NCBI GenBank assembly: GCA_016292635.1
Contig: JAEDIC010000013.1
Coordinates: 1-52,428, forward strand
Source: Clostridia bacterium
GTDB lineage: Bacteria; Bacillota; Clostridia; Christensenellales; CAG-138
DNA length: 52,428 nt
Direction of reading: 5' to 3'
Made by a program: the position numbers and the translations under genes. Below are positions 24,070 to 32,131 of the stretch, one piece after another. Numbering within the stretch: position 1 is the stretch's first letter; each line of letters opens with the position of its first letter. The notes beneath the pieces are model-generated. The model was given only the letters and a program-made list of their open reading frames with translations. It did not search any database and was not told the origin of the DNA.

Positions 24070-25392
24070 ATGGAAAAGGAAAAAAAGAACGGCATAAACA
24101 AAAAGCTGTTGTTGATAATAATAGTATTTGCTGTAATTCTTGGGGCAGTCATATTTGCGCTGTCTTTTTACGGCGCCATTTCTGACCCGGAAAGCCTCTT
24201 TGACGAGCCCATACCCACCGCTGCGCCTGCGGTTGACGCCGCGCCCACGCCCACCGCCGAACCCACGCCAACTCCTAACCCGGACGATGTGCTCTCCGCC
24301 CAATCGGACGAGGAGTTCATGTCCAGGCGCACAAACATACTTGTGCTGGGCATAGACGAAAGCACCGAACGGGAGGATTGGGGCAGTTTCCGCACGGACA
24401 CCATACTGCTGGTATCCGTGGACTTTTCGGATAACGACGTATGCATGGTATCCATACCCCGGGACAGCTACGTTAAGCTGTACAACGCAAACGGAGAGCT
24501 TGTTAACCCTTTGCTTCCCTATAATAAGATAAACAGCGCATTCTCCGCAGGCGGCGGCGCCCAGAAGAAGGGCTTTGAATACACAATGACCACCATCGAA
24601 CAGCTGATGGGCATAAATGTGGACTATTACTGCGCCTTTAATATGAATGTTGTAAAGGACGTTGTAAACGCAATGGGCGGCGTGGATTACGAAGTTGATG
24701 TGGAAGTAAACATGAACGGCCGTACCCTCTCCCCCGGCTTCCAGCATCTGGACGGCCAGGGCGTGCTGGACTACTGCCGCCAGCGCAAGGGATCCTCCGA
24801 CATCGCCCGAATTGACCGCCAGCAACGTATGCTTACCGCAATACTGGAGCAGCTTAAATCTACCAACCAGATAGTAAACCTGCCCACCATATACACCGCC
24901 GTTCAGGACAACATAATGACCAACCTGTCCTTTAAGCAGATATCCTCCCTGTCCCTTGTTGCCCTCAGGATGGATATGTCCCAGCTCAGCCGCTATACCG
25001 TGGAGGGCAAAGCCATGGATATATACGGAAAAAGCTGCTGGTGCGTATATACGGCAGAGCTTGAAAAGCTTGTGGATGATATCTGGGGCAAAAATATTAC
25101 GGTTGATCCCGAGATTGACTACAAATACATACTGGCCCAGATAGAAACAAACCGCCAGCTTATCGCCGCAGAGCTGAATCGTGGCATACTGGCCTACAAT
25201 AAGGCCTATACCCTGCTGCATGACTATAAGGACTATATTGACGGCGACAGCTATGATGCCCTGAAGGCCTACGCAAAGGCGCTGGAGGACGCCATAGAGA
25301 AAGAGTCCAAAGAAGAGCTGGATATGTATACCCCTCCCGTGGAACAGCTTTGTTATTCCATTTGCAATCAGTTTGGTATTCAGCTATACTAA
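24070..25392 (+). CDS. LytR-CpsA-Psr (LCP) family cell-wall glycopolymer transferase
   Basis: A 440-residue membrane-anchored enzyme that attaches wall teichoic acid-like or capsular polymers to peptidoglycan. A lysine-rich cytoplasmic start is followed by one membrane helix (about 13-32) and a Pro/Thr/Ala linker (~45-75). The LCP domain (~85-290) has the catalytic/lipid-binding motifs ILVLGID, SFRTDTILL, SIPRDSYV and RQRKGSSDIARIDRQQ. The ~150-residue C-terminal extension is charged and helical with no known motif. I chose ATG 24070 with GAGGTG upstream; a GTG at 24055 overlaps that site. In many Firmicutes an LCP gene lies in the nadD-rsfS cluster, but here it is separate. Confidence 0.92.
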   Translation: MEKEKKNGINKKLLLIIIVFAVILGAVIFALSFYGAISDPESLFDEPIPTAAPAVDAAPTPTAEPTPTPNPDDVLSAQSDEEFMSRRTNILVLGIDESTEREDWGSFRTDTILLVSVDFSDNDVCMVSIPRDSYVKLYNANGELVNPLLPYNKINSAFSAGGGAQKKGFEYTMTTIEQLMGINVDYYCAFNMNVVKDVVNAMGGVDYEVDVEVNMNGRTLSPGFQHLDGQGVLDYCRQRKGSSDIARIDRQQRMLTAILEQLKSTNQIVNLPTIYTAVQDNIMTNLSFKQISSLSLVALRMDMSQLSRYTVEGKAMDIYGKSCWCVYTAELEKLVDDIWGKNITVDPEIDYKYILAQIETNRQLIAAELNRGILAYNKAYTLLHDYKDYIDGDSYDALKAYAKALEDAIEKESKEELDMYTPPVEQLCYSICNQFGIQLY

Positions 25393-25422
25393 TACCGTAA
25401 AGTGCATTTTTCGGAGGGATCC

Positions 25423-25905
25423 ATGTCAGTAAAAAAAGTAAGAGAACACCTCAGGACCTTTGGCTTCGAGGATAGGATAATGGAATTTGGCATTTCCACC
25501 GCCACCGTTGCGGAAGCCGCTGAAACCCTGGGAGTTATCCCCGCCCGCATAGCCAAAACCCTCTCTTTTAAGGACGAGGAACACGGCTGCATTCTGGTGC
25601 TCATGGCCGGCGACGCCAAGGTTGACAATAAAAAATACCGCGCACAGTTTGGCGTAAAGCCCCATATGCTCTCCCATGAAGAGGCTCTGGAATTCACCGG
25701 TCACGCAGTGGGCGGCGTGTGTCCCTTTGCTGTGCCTGAAAACATTCCCGTATATCTGGACGTGTCCATGCAGCGTTTTGAAACTGTCTTCCCAGCCGCA
25801 GGCAGCGCCGCAAGCGCCGTGCGCCTTAACTGCGAAGAGCTGTATACCGCCTCCCTTGCCAGGGGCTGGATAGACGTATGCAAGGGCTGGGGCGAAGAAG
25901 AATAA
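25423..25905 (+). CDS. YbaK/EbsC-type aminoacyl-tRNA deacylase
   Basis: A 160-residue YbaK-like domain, a family that hydrolyses mischarged tRNAs (Cys-tRNA(Pro), Ala-tRNA(Pro) and related). It shows the conserved AKTLSFK lysine segment, MAGDAKVDNKKY and GGVCPFAV. The ATG at 25423 follows GGAGG; an upstream in-frame start would lie before that site. It sits 30 bases after the LCP gene and 25 bases before an aldo/keto reductase, probably one transcription unit. The exact tRNA substrate cannot be read from the sequence. Confidence 0.9.
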   Translation: MSVKKVREHLRTFGFEDRIMEFGISTATVAEAAETLGVIPARIAKTLSFKDEEHGCILVLMAGDAKVDNKKYRAQFGVKPHMLSHEEALEFTGHAVGGVCPFAVPENIPVYLDVSMQRFETVFPAAGSAASAVRLNCEELYTASLARGWIDVCKGWGEEE

Positions 25906-25930
25906 CAATAATAATTCAAGGAGAACAGTC

Positions 25931-26944
25931 ATGGAATACACTACTCTTGGCAACACCGGCATTAAAGTCTCCCGTATCGGCTTCGGCGGTATCCCCATTC
26001 AGCGCATAACCGAGGAAGAAGCCGCCTCCCTCATACGCAAGCTTCCTGAATACGGTATCAATTTTATCGACAGCGCCCGGGGATACACCGTAAGCGAGGA
26101 ATATATAGGCGCCGGCCTTGAAGGCATACGGGACAAGTTCGTCCTTGCCACCAAGAGCATGGCCCGCACCAGGGAAGCCATGGCTGCGGATATCGATATC
26201 AGCCTGAAAAACCTTCGCACCGACCATATTGATATTTATCAGGTGCATTTTGTAAACGCAGATAACCTTAAAACCATCATCGGCCCCGGCGGCGCGCTGG
26301 AGGCCCTGCTTGAAGCCAAGGCCGAAGGTAAGATACTCCATATCGGACTTACCACTCATGAGGTCGCCGTATTTGAAAAGGCCCTTGATATGGACTGGGT
26401 GGAGACCATTATGTTCCCATACAGCTTTGTGGAGACTCAGGGCACAGAGCTGATAAAAAAATGCAAGGAGCTTGGCAAGGGCTTTATCTGCATGAAGCCT
26501 CTGGCGGGCGGCGCCATAGAAAACGCCCCTCTTGCCATGCGCTTCATCGCCGCCAATGACGGCGTTTCCGTAAACATCCCCGGCATGGCGTCAGAAGCAG
26601 AGATAGCGCAAAACGCAAAGGCAGCCGCCGACCCCACTCCCCTCACCGAGGCCGAGCTTGCGGAGATAGAGCGTATCCGCAATACTCTTGGCAGTCAGTT
26701 CTGCCGCAGATGCAATTACTGCCAGCCCTGTACCGTTGGCATCAATATTTCCTTCTGCTTCACTATAAACGGTTACCTTACCCGCTATGGCCTTGGAGAC
26801 TGGGCAATAGGCCGTTATAAGAGCATGGCCGTAGAGCCCAACGCCTGTATAGAGTGCGGCGCATGCGAATCCCGCTGCCCGTACAATCTGCCCATCATCA
26901 ATATGCTTAAGGACGTATACAACAACTTCAGCAAAGTGCTGTAA
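25931..26944 (+). CDS. Aldo/keto reductase with C-terminal ferredoxin domain
   Basis: A 337-residue protein. Residues 1-~255 form the aldo/keto reductase barrel (GNTGIKVSRIGFG; INFIDSARGY with the catalytic Asp/Tyr; the Lys in LATKS; HIDIYQVHF with the catalytic His). The last ~80 residues carry cysteine motifs CRRCNYCQPC and CIECGACESRCPYNLP for iron-sulfur clusters. This architecture is common in anaerobes, where the clusters probably link the reductase to ferredoxin. The start follows AAGGAG. It is probably co-transcribed with the deacylase and ends at a strong terminator. The substrate is unknown. Confidence 0.92.
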   Translation: MEYTTLGNTGIKVSRIGFGGIPIQRITEEEAASLIRKLPEYGINFIDSARGYTVSEEYIGAGLEGIRDKFVLATKSMARTREAMAADIDISLKNLRTDHIDIYQVHFVNADNLKTIIGPGGALEALLEAKAEGKILHIGLTTHEVAVFEKALDMDWVETIMFPYSFVETQGTELIKKCKELGKGFICMKPLAGGAIENAPLAMRFIAANDGVSVNIPGMASEAEIAQNAKAAADPTPLTEAELAEIERIRNTLGSQFCRRCNYCQPCTVGINISFCFTINGYLTRYGLGDWAIGRYKSMAVEPNACIECGACESRCPYNLPIINMLKDVYNNFSKVL

Positions 26945-26961
26945 TTCCACCCAAATAGCAG

Positions 26962-26992
26962 GCGGCACGGAGTTTCCTCCGTGCCGCTTTTA
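26962..26992. terminator. Bidirectional terminator
   Basis: GCGGCACGGAG (26962-26972) pairs perfectly with CTCCGTGCCGC (26977-26987), loop TTTC, followed by a T-rich tract. It separates the convergent aldo/keto reductase and second proC genes. Confidence 0.9.
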
Positions 26993-27007
26993 TTTGTATT
27001 TGTTGGT

Positions 27008-27808
27008 TTATTTCCCGCTGAGCACAGCGTCTTTTTCTATCACTGCCCGCATTGCCTCATGTACGGCATGCTCAAAGCCGTTTGCCTGAAGGCTCAGTAT
27101 GCCTTCTATGGTGGTGCCGCCGGGGGTGGTAACCTGATCGATAAGGGCAAAGGGATGCTCACCACTCTCCGCGACCAGCCTTGCGCTACCCATAACGGTG
27201 CTTGCCGCTATGGATAGTGCCTTTTCCTTGGACAAACCATACTTTACGCCCGCCCGTGCACAGGCGTCGATATACATATATGCAAAAGCTACGCCGCAGC
27301 CGGCAATGGCTTTGAATGGAGTAAACTCCTCCTCGGTAAGCTCTATCAGTTGACCTACTGCGCCGAATATCTCCCAAACCATATCCTTATGCTCTTTCGT
27401 TACATCCGCAGAGGGAGTAAAGCAGGTGGTGGATGCGCATACCTTGGCATTCACATTTGGCATTACACGCACCACAGGCACATCAGCGCCCAGATTTTCC
27501 TTAAGATACGCTATATCCCGCCCCGCCGCTATGGATATGACAAGCTTGCCGGGGATAAGATGCCTCTTTATTTCAGGCAAAACCTCAGGGAAGGACTGGG
27601 GCGTTACGGAAATAACCACCGCATCGGCTACCGCAACTGTATCGGATATGGTCTTCACCGCCGTCACGCCCAGCCTTGCGGCCATATCTTCGGCCTTTTT
27701 ATATGTGCGATTATAGCAGAGTATATCCTCCGCCCCCGCTCCGTTTTTAACCATGCCGCCTATTATGGCGGAGGCCATGTTGCCTATGCCTATAAAGCCG
27801 TATTTCAT
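27008..27808 (-). CDS. proC: Pyrroline-5-carboxylate reductase paralogue
   Basis: A 266-residue protein of the ProC family with the Rossmann start GFIGIGNMASAI, VMPNVNAKV in place of the more usual MPNTP, and the C-terminal GCGVAFAYMYIDA and TPGGTTIEG segments. The ATG at 27808 follows GGGAGGAC; upstream in-frame starts have no ribosome binding site. It is monocistronic. The catalytic-domain signature differs from the hypD-linked copy (GCGVAFAY against SGSGPAFV), so the two are old paralogues. This copy could be the biosynthetic enzyme or may use a different imine substrate. Confidence 0.87.
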   Translation of the reverse strand: MKYGFIGIGNMASAIIGGMVKNGAGAEDILCYNRTYKKAEDMAARLGVTAVKTISDTVAVADAVVISVTPQSFPEVLPEIKRHLIPGKLVISIAAGRDIAYLKENLGADVPVVRVMPNVNAKVCASTTCFTPSADVTKEHKDMVWEIFGAVGQLIELTEEEFTPFKAIAGCGVAFAYMYIDACARAGVKYGLSKEKALSIAASTVMGSARLVAESGEHPFALIDQVTTPGGTTIEGILSLQANGFEHAVHEAMRAVIEKDAVLSGK

Positions 27809-27881
27809 GCTTGCCGTCCTCCCGTGGTTTTTTGTTTTATTATAGCATATATCTCCGTAACATACATGGGGTATTTGCGCC

Positions 27882-27910
27882 TTGCTAAGGCAGGTGGTTT
27901 GCAATATAAT
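27882..27910 (+). promoter_or_regulatory. Promoter of the queA-tgt operon
   Basis: TTGCTA (27882-27887) and a perfect TATAAT (27905-27910) are separated by 17 bases, about 44 bases before the queA start. It would drive the collinear genes queA, tgt, tsaE, tsaB and rimI. No PreQ1 riboswitch is visible in the short leader. Confidence 0.65.
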
Positions 27911-27953
27911 GTAATGGCGAATGCAATACCCAAAATACCAAGGAGCAAAACGC

Positions 27954-28976
27954 TTGAAGACCAGCGATTTTTACTACGACCTTCCACAGGAGCTTATTGC
28001 CCAGTCCCCCGCCGAGGTGCGAAGCGCATCCCGCCTGTTGATATACGACAGGGAAAAAAAGTCCATCCGGGACGGCGTATTTACCGATATACTTGATTAT
28101 TTCCGCCCCGGCGATGTGCTGGTGCGAAACGTTACTCGGGTCATCCCTGCCCGCCTTCACGGCGTAAGGGAGGATACCGGCGGCCTTATGGAATTTCTGC
28201 TGCTGCGCCGAATAGACGAATATCGCTGGGAGTGCCTTGTAAAGCCCGGCAGAAGGGCTAAGATCGGGCTTACCTTTAAAATAACCGACGAGCTCTCTGC
28301 CACGGTATGCGACAGCACCCCCGACGGCGGTCGCATAATCAGGCTGAATTACGACGGAGTTTTTGAGGAAATATTGGATCGGGCCGGCGAAATGCCTCTG
28401 CCCCCCTATATCACAAAGCGGCTTGCAGAGCGGGACAGATACCAAACCGTATACGCAAAAGAAAACGGCTCTGCCGCCGCCCCAACCGCGGGACTGCACT
28501 TTACCCCGGAACTCCTTCAGCAAATACAGGAAATGGGCGTGCAAATAGCGGATGTACTGCTGCATGTGGGCCTTGGCACATTCCGTCCCGTATCCGCAGA
28601 AAACCTTGAAGATCACCACATGCATTCGGAATATTACGAATGTACTGAGGAAACCGCCGCTCTCATAAACAATGCACGGGCAAAGGGCGGGCGGATATTC
28701 GCCGTGGGCACCACCTCCTGCCGCACACTGGAAAGCGTAGCCGACGAAGCAGGCATAGTCCACGCAGGTTCCGGTTGGACGGATATATTCATCACCCCCG
28801 GCTATAAATTTAAGGCGGTGGACAAGCTCATAACCAACTTCCATCTGCCGGAATCCACCCTTCTTATGCTCATAAGCGCCCTCTCCACCCGGGAGGAAAT
28901 GCTTAGCGTATACAAGCACGCCGTGGAGCAAAGATACCGCTTCTTCAGCTTTGGCGATGCCATGCTCATACTTTGA
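27954..28976 (+). CDS. queA: S-adenosylmethionine:tRNA ribosyltransferase-isomerase QueA
   Basis: Transfers and rearranges the ribosyl part of SAM onto preQ1-modified tRNA, the next-to-last step of queuosine synthesis. The 340-residue protein begins KTSDFYYDLPQELIAQSP, the normal family start, when initiated at the TTG at 27954; AAGGAG lies just upstream. An ATG at 27921 is in frame but precedes the ribosome binding site. Family segments include NVTRVIPARLHG, AAPTAGLHFTP and FHLPESTLLMLISA. It is followed 18 bases later by tgt, the enzyme acting just before it in the pathway. Confidence 0.95.
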   Translation: MKTSDFYYDLPQELIAQSPAEVRSASRLLIYDREKKSIRDGVFTDILDYFRPGDVLVRNVTRVIPARLHGVREDTGGLMEFLLLRRIDEYRWECLVKPGRRAKIGLTFKITDELSATVCDSTPDGGRIIRLNYDGVFEEILDRAGEMPLPPYITKRLAERDRYQTVYAKENGSAAAPTAGLHFTPELLQQIQEMGVQIADVLLHVGLGTFRPVSAENLEDHHMHSEYYECTEETAALINNARAKGGRIFAVGTTSCRTLESVADEAGIVHAGSGWTDIFITPGYKFKAVDKLITNFHLPESTLLMLISALSTREEMLSVYKHAVEQRYRFFSFGDAMLIL

Positions 28977-28994
28977 TCAAGGAGCCTTATACAA

Positions 28995-30119
28995 ATGAAA
29001 AAATTCGATTTCAAATACGAACTGCTCCATGTTTGCAAGCAGTCCGGCGCCCGCCGGGGCAGGCTGCATACCCCTCACGGAGTTATTGAGACTCCCTGCT
29101 ATATGCCGGTAGGTACTCAGGCCACGGTAAAAGCCATGCTGCCCCGTGATGTGGAAGACATTGGCGCAATGATAATCCTTGCCAATACATACCACCTTTT
29201 TGAGCGGCCCGGTCATAAGCTTATTGCGGAAGCGGGCGGCCTCCATAACTTTATGCGCTGGAATAAGCCCATACTTACCGACAGCGGCGGATTTCAGGTA
29301 TTCAGCCTTGCCGCAGCAAACAAGATCAAGGAAGACGGCGTGGAGTTTCGCTCATTGCTGGACGGCAAAAAGCACTTCTTCACCCCCGAGCTGGTGATGG
29401 AAATTGAAGAAGCCCTGGGGGCCGATATAATCATGGCCTTTGATGAATGCGCCCCTTATCCTTCCTCATATGAATATGCCAAAGACGCCATGGAGCGTAC
29501 CCATCGCTGGGTAGTGCGCTGCAAGGAAGCCCATAAAAGAGAGGATCAGGCCCTTTTCGGCATAGTTCAGGGCAATATGTATGCCGACCTTCGCATAGAG
29601 AGCGCAAAATTCCTTTCCTCGCTGGATCTGCCCGGCTATGGCATAGGCGGCCTCTCCGTTGGCGAGCCAAAGTCCATAATGTACGATATGCTTGAACAGC
29701 TTATGCCCTATATGCCCGAAAATAAACCCCGTTACCTTATGGGCGTGGGCAGCCCGGATTGCCTTATCGAAGGCGCTATCCGAGGCGTGGATATGTTTGA
29801 CTGCGTGCTGCAGACCCGCATAGCAAGAAACGGCCTCGCCCTTACCGGCACAGGCAAAAAGATGCTTCGCAACGCCACATTCGAGCATGACTTTACCCCC
29901 ATAGAAGATGGCTGCGACTGCTATGCCTGCAAGAACGGCTTTACCCGGGCATATATACGCCACCTTGTAAAATGCAAGGAAATACTTGCCTCCCAGCTCA
30001 TAACCACCCACAACCTGCGCTTCTCCATCCGTCTCATGGAACAGGTTCGTGAGGCTATTGAGCAGGACAGACTCCTTGATCTCAGGGATGAGCTTTTGGC
30101 GAAAGGCGCACTGGATTGA
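28995..30119 (+). CDS. tgt: tRNA-guanine transglycosylase
   Basis: Exchanges guanine-34 of GUN-anticodon tRNAs for preQ1. The 374-residue protein has the usual length. Catalytic Asp residues lie in LTDSGGFQVFS and in MFDCVLQTRIARNG, and the zinc site is CDCYACKNGFTRAYIRHL. AAGGAG precedes the ATG. Its stop overlaps the tsaE start by one base (TGATG). No preQ1 synthesis genes are visible in the window, so preQ1 is made elsewhere or salvaged. Confidence 0.96.
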   Translation: MKKFDFKYELLHVCKQSGARRGRLHTPHGVIETPCYMPVGTQATVKAMLPRDVEDIGAMIILANTYHLFERPGHKLIAEAGGLHNFMRWNKPILTDSGGFQVFSLAAANKIKEDGVEFRSLLDGKKHFFTPELVMEIEEALGADIIMAFDECAPYPSSYEYAKDAMERTHRWVVRCKEAHKREDQALFGIVQGNMYADLRIESAKFLSSLDLPGYGIGGLSVGEPKSIMYDMLEQLMPYMPENKPRYLMGVGSPDCLIEGAIRGVDMFDCVLQTRIARNGLALTGTGKKMLRNATFEHDFTPIEDGCDCYACKNGFTRAYIRHLVKCKEILASQLITTHNLRFSIRLMEQVREAIEQDRLLDLRDELLAKGALD

Positions 30120-30574
30120 TGGAACTTACTATTGAAAACGTATCCGAACAGCATCTTGAGGAAATCGCCCGTAATCTGGCGGGAGGTCTTTTCCCAGGCG
30201 CATTTATCGCTCTCTTTGGCGACCTTGGGGCGGGAAAAACCGCCTTCACCAAATACGCCGCAAAGGAACTGAACATAGACGACATACAAAGCCCCACCTT
30301 TACCATAGTGCGGGAACATCAAGGGCATCTCCCCCTCTTTCACTTTGACTGCTACCGCCTTGAAGATGAGGATGAGCTTTACGCCATAGGATTCGAGGAC
30401 TATCTTGCCCGTGGCGGCGCAATAATCATGGAATGGTGCGAACGTGTGCCGTGCGCTCTGCCACGCGAGCGGCTTGAGCTGCATATCACAGGTTCCGGCT
30501 CAATGCCCCGTACCCTGCGCTTTGTTTCCATGGGCGCACAATACGAAAAGCTTTTGGAGCGTATAAAATGCTGA
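30119..30574 (+). CDS. tsaE: tRNA threonylcarbamoyladenosine biosynthesis ATPase TsaE
   Basis: A 151-residue P-loop ATPase needed with TsaB and TsaD for the t6A modification of tRNA position 37. The Walker A is GDLGAGKTAFTK, and further markers are SPTFTIVREH and the HFDCYRLED segment. The ATG at 30119 overlaps the tgt stop by one base, so translation is coupled; there is no independent ribosome binding site. It overlaps the start of tsaB at its 3' end. tsaD is not in the window. Confidence 0.95.
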   Translation: MELTIENVSEQHLEEIARNLAGGLFPGAFIALFGDLGAGKTAFTKYAAKELNIDDIQSPTFTIVREHQGHLPLFHFDCYRLEDEDELYAIGFEDYLARGGAIIMEWCERVPCALPRERLELHITGSGSMPRTLRFVSMGAQYEKLLERIKC

Positions 30575-31218
30575 TGCTTTGCTTATCCACCTCCGGCCCC
30601 ATCGCCTCCGCCGCCATCATTGAGGACGGAAAGGTCGTGTCTTTTCAGCGGGGCGAAGGCGGCCTTACCCATTCGCAAACCATAATGCTCCTTGCGGAGC
30701 AGACCCTTCAGTCCGCAGGATACTCCCCCGGGGATATGGACGCTTTTGCCGTGGATGCGGGCCCCGGTTCCTTTACCGGCGTCCGCATAGGCGTATGCGC
30801 CGCAAACGCCATGGCAGCCGCCTTTGATAAGCCCGTTGTGTGGATAACCTCTCTTGAGGCGCTGCTGTATGGCCATCATAACGCCTGCGCCCTTATAGAC
30901 TGCCGAAACGGCAACGGCTATGCTATGGCGCTTACTGAAAATGATATTTTTCTCCCCCCTTCCGCAGTTGTAATAAGCGAGCTTCTGGATACTCTGCCCG
31001 CCAATATCCTTATTGTCGGTGACGGCGCGGTCATGCACAGGGAAGCCATATCGACAAAGCTGCCCGCCGCCCGTTTTTCGGATGAAAACGATGTGGATGC
31101 GGCAAAGGCCGGCCTTGCGGCATGGGATAAGCTTTTATCAGGCGATACCGTAAAAGAAGCTATGCCTCTGTACCTTCGCCCTTCTCAGGCGGAACGCCTC
31201 GCAAAGGAGAAAAAGTAA
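30568..31218 (+). CDS. tsaB: tRNA threonylcarbamoyladenosine biosynthesis protein TsaB
   Basis: A 216-residue ASKHA-fold partner of TsaD in t6A synthesis. It shows the family's LCLSTSGPIASAAI N-terminus and the GPGSFTGVRIGV signature. The start at 30568 follows GGAG by 8 bases and overlaps the end of tsaE; an ATG two codons on is an alternative. It is followed without gap by rimI, the common tsaE-tsaB-rimI arrangement. Confidence 0.95.
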   Translation: MLMLCLSTSGPIASAAIIEDGKVVSFQRGEGGLTHSQTIMLLAEQTLQSAGYSPGDMDAFAVDAGPGSFTGVRIGVCAANAMAAAFDKPVVWITSLEALLYGHHNACALIDCRNGNGYAMALTENDIFLPPSAVVISELLDTLPANILIVGDGAVMHREAISTKLPAARFSDENDVDAAKAGLAAWDKLLSGDTVKEAMPLYLRPSQAERLAKEKK

Positions 31219-31680
31219 ATGAGTATGGAATTTCGTCCCATGCAGAAGGCGGATGTGCCCCGCGTAGCAGAGATGGAGCGGCTGTGCTTCCGCTCCCCCT
31301 GGTCCGAAAGCTCTTTGCTGGGCGAGCTGAAGAACAGCATTGCCCATTACCGTGTTGGGGAACTGGACGGCGTTATAACTGCCTACGGCGGTATGTGGAT
31401 AATGTACGGCGAGGCCCATATAACAAACGTGGCTGTTCATCCCGATTTCCGGGGTAATGGCTACGGCAGAAAGCTCATGGAACACATGATTAAAACCGCA
31501 CTGCTGCACGGCTGCGCAAGCATGACGCTGGAGGTTCGCATATCCAACACAGTCGCCCAGAATCTTTATACCTCAATGGGCTTTGAGGTTGCAGGCCGCC
31601 GCAAAAAGTATTATACCGATACCGGGGAGGACGGCCTGATAATGTGGAACCGCAGCCTTTCTTCATACAAGGCGGATTGA
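31219..31680 (+). CDS. rimI: Ribosomal-protein-alanine N-acetyltransferase RimI
   Basis: A 153-residue GNAT acetyltransferase, taken to acetylate the N-terminus of ribosomal protein S18. The acetyl-CoA loop is VHPDFRGNGYGRKLM, followed by EVRISNTVAQNLYTSMGF and the R.KYYTDTGEDGLIM ending typical of RimI. It starts directly after the tsaB stop, with AAGGAG inside the tsaB end. Its neighbours support the assignment over other GNATs. Confidence 0.92.
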   Translation: MSMEFRPMQKADVPRVAEMERLCFRSPWSESSLLGELKNSIAHYRVGELDGVITAYGGMWIMYGEAHITNVAVHPDFRGNGYGRKLMEHMIKTALLHGCASMTLEVRISNTVAQNLYTSMGFEVAGRRKKYYTDTGEDGLIMWNRSLSSYKAD

Positions 31681-31749
31681 CAAACGCTGCCGTCAGGTGT
31701 AGCATTTTGGTATAAGCTTACTGCAAAAAATCAAAAGGAGATATATGCC

Positions 31750-32127
31750 ATGAAGAATATAATCAACTGCGAAAAAGCCCCCGCCGCTCTGGGTCCCTAC
31801 AATCACGCCTGCGAGGCCAACGGATTTGTGTTCACCTCCGGTCAGCTGGGCATAGACCCCTCCACCGGCAAGCTTGTTGAGGGCGTTGAGGCTCAGGCCC
31901 GTCAGGCCCTCATAAATATTGAAAACGTGCTTTCCGCCGCCGGCGCAACCATGAAGGATGTGCTTAAGGCCACCGTGTTCGTTGTGGACCTGGGCGACTT
32001 CGCCACCGTAAACAAGGTATATAACGATCAGTTCGGTTCTGACTTCCCCGGTCGTTCCTGCGTTCAGGTCGCAAAGCTGCCCGCCGGCGGTCTTGTTGAA
32101 ATAGAAGTAGTAGCCTTCAAGGGCTAA
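31750..32127 (+). CDS. ridA: RidA-family enamine/imine deaminase
   Basis: A 125-residue RidA (YjgF/YER057c/UK114) protein that hydrolyses reactive enamine/imine intermediates from PLP enzymes. It has the AlaLeuGlyProTyr start region (KAPAALGPYNHA), the catalytic Arg in PGRSCVQVAKLP and GLVEIEVVAF. AAGGAG precedes the ATG. It lies 69 bases after rimI and directly before comEC, so it may have its own promoter. Confidence 0.95.
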   Translation: MKNIINCEKAPAALGPYNHACEANGFVFTSGQLGIDPSTGKLVEGVEAQARQALINIENVLSAAGATMKDVLKATVFVVDLGDFATVNKVYNDQFGSDFPGRSCVQVAKLPAGGLVEIEVVAFKG

Positions 32128-32131
32128 CTCA

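Noticed and set aside
23950..25221. A 423-codon open frame antisense to the LCP gene
   Set aside because: Shadow of the LCP reading frame, Tyr/His/Gly-rich with no domain; the plus-strand gene has all LCP motifs.
27809..27953. A PreQ1 riboswitch in front of queA
   Set aside because: The leader after the promoter is about 40 bases and shows no pseudoknot-like pairing; queA acts after preQ1 insertion.
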